9,740 nucleotides of DNA, taken from Adhaeribacter sp. Lineage in GTDB: Bacteria; Bacteroidota; Bacteroidia; Cytophagales; Hymenobacteraceae. Position 1 is the first letter of the stretch, and each line of letters opens with the position of its first letter. Below are positions 6,282-9,740 of this stretch, in pieces. The notes under the pieces were generated by a model. That model was not told where the DNA came from and searched no databases. It saw only the letters and a program-made list of their open reading frames with translations. The stretch is from contig JAQBNV010000273.1 in assembly GCA_028288395.1 (NCBI GenBank), positions 1-9,740 of the forward strand, written 5' to 3'. The translations under genes were made by a program, and so were the position numbers.

Positions 6282-6599
6282 ATGGCACAAATATCATCAT
6301 CAATTGTAACCCGTAACATGGCCGATTTTGCCAAAGAAACCGGTAATGTTTACGAATCGGTATCTATCATTTCGAAGCGGGCCAACCAGATTTCGGTAAA
6401 AATTAAAGAAGAATTGAATTCTAAGCTGGCTGAATTTGCAACCACGGTAGATAACCTGGAAGAAGTTTTCGAAAACCGGGAGCAAATTGAAATATCTAAA
6501 TATTATGAGCGCCTGCCTAAGGCAACCAACCTGGCCATAGAAGAATTTCTGGAAGGAAAAATATTCTACCGCATGCCCGAAGAAGAAAGCGCAGAATAA
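6282..6599 (+). CDS. rpoZ: DNA-directed RNA polymerase omega subunit (Rpb6-like)
   Basis: This 105-aa protein matches the Bacteroidota form of omega. It has the start SSIVTRNMADFAKETGNVYESVSIISKRANQISVKIKEELNSKL, where the SIISKRANQI helix corresponds to the conserved omega/Rpb6 core contacting the beta-prime C-terminal region. An acidic C-terminal extension with the phylum-typical FYRMPEEE ending follows. Omega helps assemble and stabilise RNA polymerase. It lies between bamD and coaBC, with only 6 nt to the coaC start, so the two are co-transcribed. The ATG at 6282 is the only reasonable start. Confidence 0.92.
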   Translation: MAQISSSIVTRNMADFAKETGNVYESVSIISKRANQISVKIKEELNSKLAEFATTVDNLEEVFENREQIEISKYYERLPKATNLAIEEFLEGKIFYRMPEEESAE

Positions 6600-6605
6600 G
6601 GAAGC

Positions 6606-7172
6606 ATGCTCCGGCAGAAAAAAATTATCCTGGGAGTTTGCGGGAGTATAGCGGCCTACAAAGCAGCGCATTTAACCCGTTTGCTCATAAAAGCAGAAGC
6701 AGAGGTGCAGGTAATCCTGACCACCTCTGCTTCTGCCTTTATTACCCCTTTAACCCTGAGCACGCTCTCAAAAAGACCGGTTTTAACCTCGTTTATAAAG
6801 AGCGATGCCACCGGCGAATGGCACAACCACGTGGCACTGGGGCTTTGGGCCGATGCCCTGGTAATAGCGCCCGCCAGCGCCAATACCCTGGCCAAAATGG
6901 CGAATGGCTATTGCGATAATTTATTGTCGGCGGTTTACCTGTCGGCCCGTTGCCCGGTGTTCCTGGTGCCGGCCATGGATCTGGACATGTATGTGCACCC
7001 GGCCGTAACCGCTAACCTCGAAAAACTAAAATCTTATGGCAATACCTTGCTGGCAGCCGGTTACGGCGAACTGGCCAGCGGCCTGGTAGGGCAGGGGCGC
7101 ATGGCCGAACCCGAGGAAATCATTGATGTACTCCAGCAGCACTTTCGCGCCACCAGCATCCGTGTCGTTTAA
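6606..7172 (+). CDS. coaBC: phosphopantothenoylcysteine decarboxylase half of CoaBC (frame-split)
   Basis: This 188-aa flavoprotein domain decarboxylates 4'-phosphopantothenoylcysteine to 4'-phosphopantetheine in coenzyme A synthesis. Visible motifs are GSIAAYK (13-19, FMN-phosphate region), WHNHVALGLWADALVIAPASANT with active-site His75 and PASANT (89-94), PAMDLDM (122-128, substrate clamp) and ELASGLVGQGRM (155-166). In E. coli Dfp the positions aligned with Asp125 and Ser158 are Asn125 and the catalytic Cys158. I believe Asp and Ser are usual in this phylum, from memory of other family members. The frame leaves the family consensus after QQHF (7143-7145) and ends at TAA 7170-7172. Removing one base near 7146 would join it to the synthetase half as a 402-aa protein, the usual CoaBC size. 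A 15-bp inverted repeat lies inside at 6693-6736. Confidence 0.9.
   Translation: MLRQKKIILGVCGSIAAYKAAHLTRLLIKAEAEVQVILTTSASAFITPLTLSTLSKRPVLTSFIKSDATGEWHNHVALGLWADALVIAPASANTLAKMANGYCDNLLSAVYLSARCPVFLVPAMDLDMYVHPAVTANLEKLKSYGNTLLAAGYGELASGLVGQGRMAEPEEIIDVLQQHFRATSIRVV
6693..6736. repeat. 15-bp perfect inverted repeat inside the coaC coding region
   Basis: GCAGAAGCAGAGGTG (6693-6707) is the exact reverse complement of 6722-6736, with a 14-nt loop. Three more pairs (6689-6691 with 6738-6740) form beyond one mismatch. It encodes AEAEV on one arm and TSASAF on the other, a part of CoaC where such symmetry has no protein-level reason. The transcript would form a stable hairpin about 90 nt into the gene. 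Confidence 0.75.
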
Positions 7173-7815
7173 AAACAAACTTGTCTTAATTACTGCCGGC
7201 CCTACTTACGAGCCCATCGATCCAGTCCGGTTTATTGGCAACCATTCTACGGGCAAAATGGGGTATGCTTTAGCCGAAGCGTTTGCTGCAAAGGAAGCGC
7301 AGGTAATTCTGGTGAGCGGCCCTACCCACCAGCAGGCACAGCACCCGGCCATCCAGGTTATTCCGGTTACCACCGCCGATGAGATGTACGCGCAGGTAAA
7401 AGAAAGAGCCATTGCGGCAGATATAATTGTTTTTGCGGCGGCAGTAGCCGATTACAAGCTCCGGAACGTATCGGACGTAAAAGTTAAAAAGAGTGCCGAA
7501 ACCCTTACTTTAGAGCTAATTAAAAATATTGATATTGCCAGATCCATAGGGCAAACCAAATGCGCGGGGCAGTTTACGGTAGGTTTTGCCCTGGAAACCG
7601 ATAATGAACTGGCAAATGCCCAGGCCAAGTTAGAGACTAAAAACCTGGATATGATCGTTCTGAATTCGCTGCGGGATGCCGGCGCCGGGTTTAAACACGA
7701 CACGAATAAAATCACCATCGTCGAAAAGAATAAAATTACTATCTTTGATTTAAAGCCAAAAACCCAGGTCGCCGCCGATATTGTAACCTTTATTGCCCAG
7801 AAAGTTCATGTATAA
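7126..7815 (+). CDS. coaBC: phosphopantothenate-cysteine ligase half of CoaBC (frame-split)
   Basis: This half activates 4'-phosphopantothenate (with CTP in bacteria) and joins it to cysteine. Its conserved start is KLVLITAGPTYEPIDPVRFIGNHSTGKMG, a Rossmann-like nucleotide-binding opening. AAAVADY and VKVKKSAETLTLELIKN follow (lysines matching the CTP-contacting KxKK element), then VGFALETDN and NSLRDAGAGFKHDTNKITI near the C-terminus. It lies in the frame one base forward of the decarboxylase half. Both frames are open from 7090 to 7172. An ATG at 7126 (229 aa) has GAGGAAA upstream (AGGA at 7114-7117, 8 nt spacing), so separate initiation is possible; GTG at 7162 is a later choice. The stop overlaps the next gene's ATG by 8 nt. 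Whether the split is real, programmed or a sequencing error cannot be decided here. Confidence 0.87.
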   Translation: MYSSSTFAPPASVSFKNKLVLITAGPTYEPIDPVRFIGNHSTGKMGYALAEAFAAKEAQVILVSGPTHQQAQHPAIQVIPVTTADEMYAQVKERAIAADIIVFAAAVADYKLRNVSDVKVKKSAETLTLELIKNIDIARSIGQTKCAGQFTVGFALETDNELANAQAKLETKNLDMIVLNSLRDAGAGFKHDTNKITIVEKNKITIFDLKPKTQVAADIVTFIAQKVHV

Positions 7816-8713
7816 ATATATAATATGCGGGTTGTTCTTGCTGTTTACTTGCTTCCAAACGCAGGCGCAGGAATTACAGTGCGATGTAGTTATTAACAGC
7901 GACCAGGTGCAGGTGCAGGATCGGCGGGTGTTTACCGATATGCGCAATGCGGTTTCTAATTTCATGAATAACCAGCGCTGGACCAACGAGACTTACCGGA
8001 ACGAAGAACGTATAAAGTGCCGCCTGCTGCTTACCATTACCCAAATGCCGCAGATTGGTAGTTACAATGCCACTGTCCAGATAGTAACCAGCCGCCCTAT
8101 TTACGGTACCGCTTACGAAACGCCGATGTTGTCGTTGGTAGACCGCAGCTGGGCTTTTGATTACATTGAGGCGCAGCCACTGCAATTTTCTGAAAATACC
8201 TTCACTTCTAATTTAGCTTCGCTGCTATCGTTTTATGCTTACCTGATAGTGGGCATGGATCGCGATAGCTTTATCCGTTTGGGCGGTTCGCCGTACTACG
8301 ACCGGGCGTTGCAGATTATGAATAATGCTGCCAGCCAGGCCCCCAATACCGCCGGCTGGAAATCGGCCGATGACACCCGCAGCCGCTACTGGCTCCTGAA
8401 TAACCTGCAGGACCCGCAATTGGAAGGTTTCCGGCTCGCCCAATATTTATACTACCGCCAGGGCATGGATATTTATATTCAGAAACCCGAAGATGCCCGG
8501 AAAAATATAGTTGAAGCCATTAAGAATATTCAGCAGGTAGCCCAAGTCCGGCCGGCGGCCCCCATCCTGCGGTCTTTTTTCGAAACGAAGGCCGATGAAA
8601 TGGTGTCGGTTTTTAAAAACGCCAACCCACCCGAAAAGCAGACGGTTTACACCATTCTCTCCCAAATTGATCCCACCAATATTCCCAAGTATCAAACCAT
8701 TATTCAGCGCTAA
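7808..8713 (+). CDS. DUF4835-family exported protein (PorD-like)
   Basis: The ATG at 7808, overlapping the CoaB stop by 8 nt, gives a 301-aa protein with a clear signal peptide (YKYIICGLFLLFTCFQTQA, cleavage near residue 20). This is why it is preferred over in-frame TTG at 7793, which would add residues ahead of the signal. The mature part begins QELQCDVVINSDQVQ and contains DRRVFTDMRNAVSNFMNNQRWTNETY. A middle section with SFYAYLIVGMDRDSFIRLGGSPYYDRALQIMNNA and the C-terminal ILSQIDPTNIPKYQ are typical of DUF4835. The family is restricted to Bacteroidota and usually follows coaBC and precedes recN, as here. Some annotations call it PorD and link it to type IX secretion; that role is recalled, not shown by this sequence. 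No enzyme motifs are seen. Confidence 0.9.
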   Translation: MYKYIICGLFLLFTCFQTQAQELQCDVVINSDQVQVQDRRVFTDMRNAVSNFMNNQRWTNETYRNEERIKCRLLLTITQMPQIGSYNATVQIVTSRPIYGTAYETPMLSLVDRSWAFDYIEAQPLQFSENTFTSNLASLLSFYAYLIVGMDRDSFIRLGGSPYYDRALQIMNNAASQAPNTAGWKSADDTRSRYWLLNNLQDPQLEGFRLAQYLYYRQGMDIYIQKPEDARKNIVEAIKNIQQVAQVRPAAPILRSFFETKADEMVSVFKNANPPEKQTVYTILSQIDPTNIPKYQTIIQR

Positions 8714-8724
8714 TTTTAAAAATT

Positions 8725-8873
8725 ATGAATTAGAAACTATGGATTAGAAATCAAGGATAATTTAAAACCAAACTAAACAATTTGTAACTTTAGGTTCTGT
8801 TGAGACTTTGGACAATTATCAAGGTTTTTGCAGTATTTATTTCTCCTATTCTAATTCATAATTTCTAATTCAT
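8725..8873. repeat. 149-bp stretch with 25-nt terminal inverted repeats
   Basis: Bases 8725-8749 and 8849-8873 are inverted copies of each other with 23 of 25 positions matching. Extending the left end to 8721 and the right arm inward gives a 15-nt exact match (8721-8735 with 8849-8863). Each arm is itself two copies of an ATGAATTAGAA-like word about 14 nt apart. The 99-bp centre includes TTTGTAACTTTAGG (8781-8794), partly resembling a promoter. No clear target-site duplication flanks it. It fills the gap between the DUF4835 gene and the 75-aa gene and may be a miniature inverted-repeat element or a shared intergenic repeat of the genome. Confidence 0.6.
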
Positions 8874-8877
8874 TTTA

Positions 8878-9105
8878 GTGGGTAAGCGTCAGGTTAGAAT
8901 TTTTCGCAAAGATATTTTTCTGAGTAAATTCGAAATTGAAGGAAAAACGGGGCACGTAATAATGGCCGATCATGTTGTCCACAACGGACTCATACTGCAG
9001 GTTACCGAGCGCCACCTGGTGTTGCGCAACCCCCGTTTTAAAGAGTATCCGCTTAACCTGGATGCTATTGAGGAGGTCGTATACGATAAAGAAACTGACT
9101 ATTGA
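8878..9105 (+). CDS. conserved-looking 75-aa hypothetical protein upstream of recN
   Basis: I do not recognise a named family. The GTG at 8878 is the only usual start, because an in-frame TAA lies at 8866-8868 and no ATG follows before the conserved-looking body. The chain is basic at the start (GKRQVRIFRKDIFLSKFE). It continues as an alternating beta-strand pattern: GKTGHVIMADHVV, NGLILQVTERHLVLRN and YPLNLDAIEEVVYD, with a small polar tail. Five short strands with an NG turn and a final IxxVxYD strand suggest a small SH3- or Sm-like barrel; this is inference from pattern only. No signal peptide, membrane segment or metal motif is present. Its stop is 3 nt before the recN ATG and in the same frame, so it is translated with, and probably serves near, recN. 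Confidence 0.72.
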   Translation: MGKRQVRIFRKDIFLSKFEIEGKTGHVIMADHVVHNGLILQVTERHLVLRNPRFKEYPLNLDAIEEVVYDKETDY

Positions 9106-9108
9106 TTC

Positions 9109-9740
9109 ATGCTGATTGACCTGAAAATAAAAAACTATGCCTTAATTGAGCGACTGGAGATGCAGCCTTCTCCGTTGCTGAATATTATAACCGGCGAAAC
9201 CGGAGCGGGTAAATCGATTATGCTGGGCGCCATTGGGCTGTTGCTGGGGAACCGCGCCGATACCAAAATTTTATTTAATAACGCCGAAAAATGCGTTATC
9301 GAAGGGGTTTTTGATATTGCCGAATATAACCTGCAGAACTTTTTTACGGAAGCCGATATCGATTTCGACAAGACTTGTATTTTGCGGCGGGAAATAACCC
9401 CGGCTGGTAAATCGCGCGCTTTTGTAAACGACACCCCAGTTACCCTGGATACCATTAAGTTGCTGGGTTCTAAACTGATGGATATACACTCGCAGCACGA
9501 CACCTTGCTGCTGGGCGATACCGGCTATCAGTTAAACCTAATTGATTTGTTCGCCGGCAATGCCAGCTTAAAAGAGCAATACGGCGAAGCTTTCCGGCGA
9601 TACCGCAAACTCGAAGCCGACCACAAAAAAATGGAAGCGCAGTTGGCGCAATCGCAGAAGGAGCTCGATTACAATACTTTTTTGCTAAACGAATTAACCG
9701 AAGCCAAACTGCAACCCGATGAACAGGAAGAACTGGAAGA
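9109..9740 (+). CDS. recN: DNA repair ATPase RecN (5' part, runs off the window)
   Basis: The ATG at 9109 opens a frame that remains open to the window end, giving 210 complete codons plus two bases. The N-terminus MLIDLKIKNYALIERLEM and the Walker A motif GETGAGKS (29-36) are typical of the SMC-like ATPase RecN. So are the downstream KSRAFVNDTPV (101-111) and LMDIHSQHDTLLL (123-135; RecN usually IHGQHEHQ-like). From about residue 165 the sequence becomes heptad-rich and charged, the start of the coiled-coil arm. RecN acts in double-strand break repair by bridging DNA. Full-length proteins are about 550 aa, so Walker B and the second coiled coil lie beyond this window. It follows the 75-aa gene by 3 nt. 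Confidence 0.93.
   Translation, partial: MLIDLKIKNYALIERLEMQPSPLLNIITGETGAGKSIMLGAIGLLLGNRADTKILFNNAEKCVIEGVFDIAEYNLQNFFTEADIDFDKTCILRREITPAGKSRAFVNDTPVTLDTIKLLGSKLMDIHSQHDTLLLGDTGYQLNLIDLFAGNASLKEQYGEAFRRYRKLEADHKKMEAQLAQSQKELDYNTFLLNELTEAKLQPDEQEELE

Noticed and set aside
3546..9740. A new defence or mobile system hidden in the plus-strand block
   Set aside because: Every gene except the 75-aa protein is a recognisable housekeeping or envelope gene in a conserved Bacteroidota order, with no integrase, transposase, toxin or nuclease seen.

Overview
The window reads as chromosomal DNA from a member of the Bacteroidota, most likely a Cytophagales/Hymenobacteraceae-type bacterium. This rests on three things: the phylum-typical gene run bamD - omega (Rpb6-like) - coaBC - DUF4835 - recN, the multi-repeat OstA-like protein, and promoter elements of the Bacteroidetes form TAnnTTTG. 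The genus is an inference. No mobile-element genes, rRNA, tRNA or CRISPR arrays are visible.

Layout: 1-505 is non-coding and unusually rich in palindromes. It has two copies of a CCCGGCAGG-type palindrome, a 52-nt near-perfect hairpin, a 17-nt tandem duplication and a further imperfect hairpin. 506-1934 (minus strand) is a two-gene membrane operon: a short NfeD protein followed by an SPFH/stomatin protein of the QmcA type. 1935-2195 is non-coding and carries a 17-bp inverted repeat. 2196-3545 (minus) is tilS. A 48-bp divergent intergenic region with overlapping promoter-like elements leads into the plus-strand block: OstA-like periplasmic protein, BamD lipoprotein, RNA polymerase omega, CoaC and CoaB, DUF4835 (PorD-like), a 75-aa unknown protein, and the first 210 codons of recN, which runs off the window end.

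Functionally the plus block combines outer-membrane assembly (OstA-like, BamD, probably the DUF4835 protein) with housekeeping enzymes: transcription (omega), coenzyme A synthesis and DNA repair (RecN). bamD has its own promoter with almost no leader. omega through DUF4835 are tightly packed and probably one operon. The 75-aa protein and recN are 3 nt apart and form another unit.

The most notable anomaly is coaBC. The phosphopantothenoylcysteine decarboxylase and synthetase halves lie in different reading frames because of one extra base near 7146, with a plausible internal start for the second half at 7126. The same gene contains a perfect 15-bp inverted repeat in its coding sequence. A 149-bp stretch with 25-nt inverted ends sits immediately before the 75-aa gene. 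Nothing here amounts to a clear new multi-gene system. The interest lies in the split coaBC, the palindromic repeats and the small protein upstream of recN.
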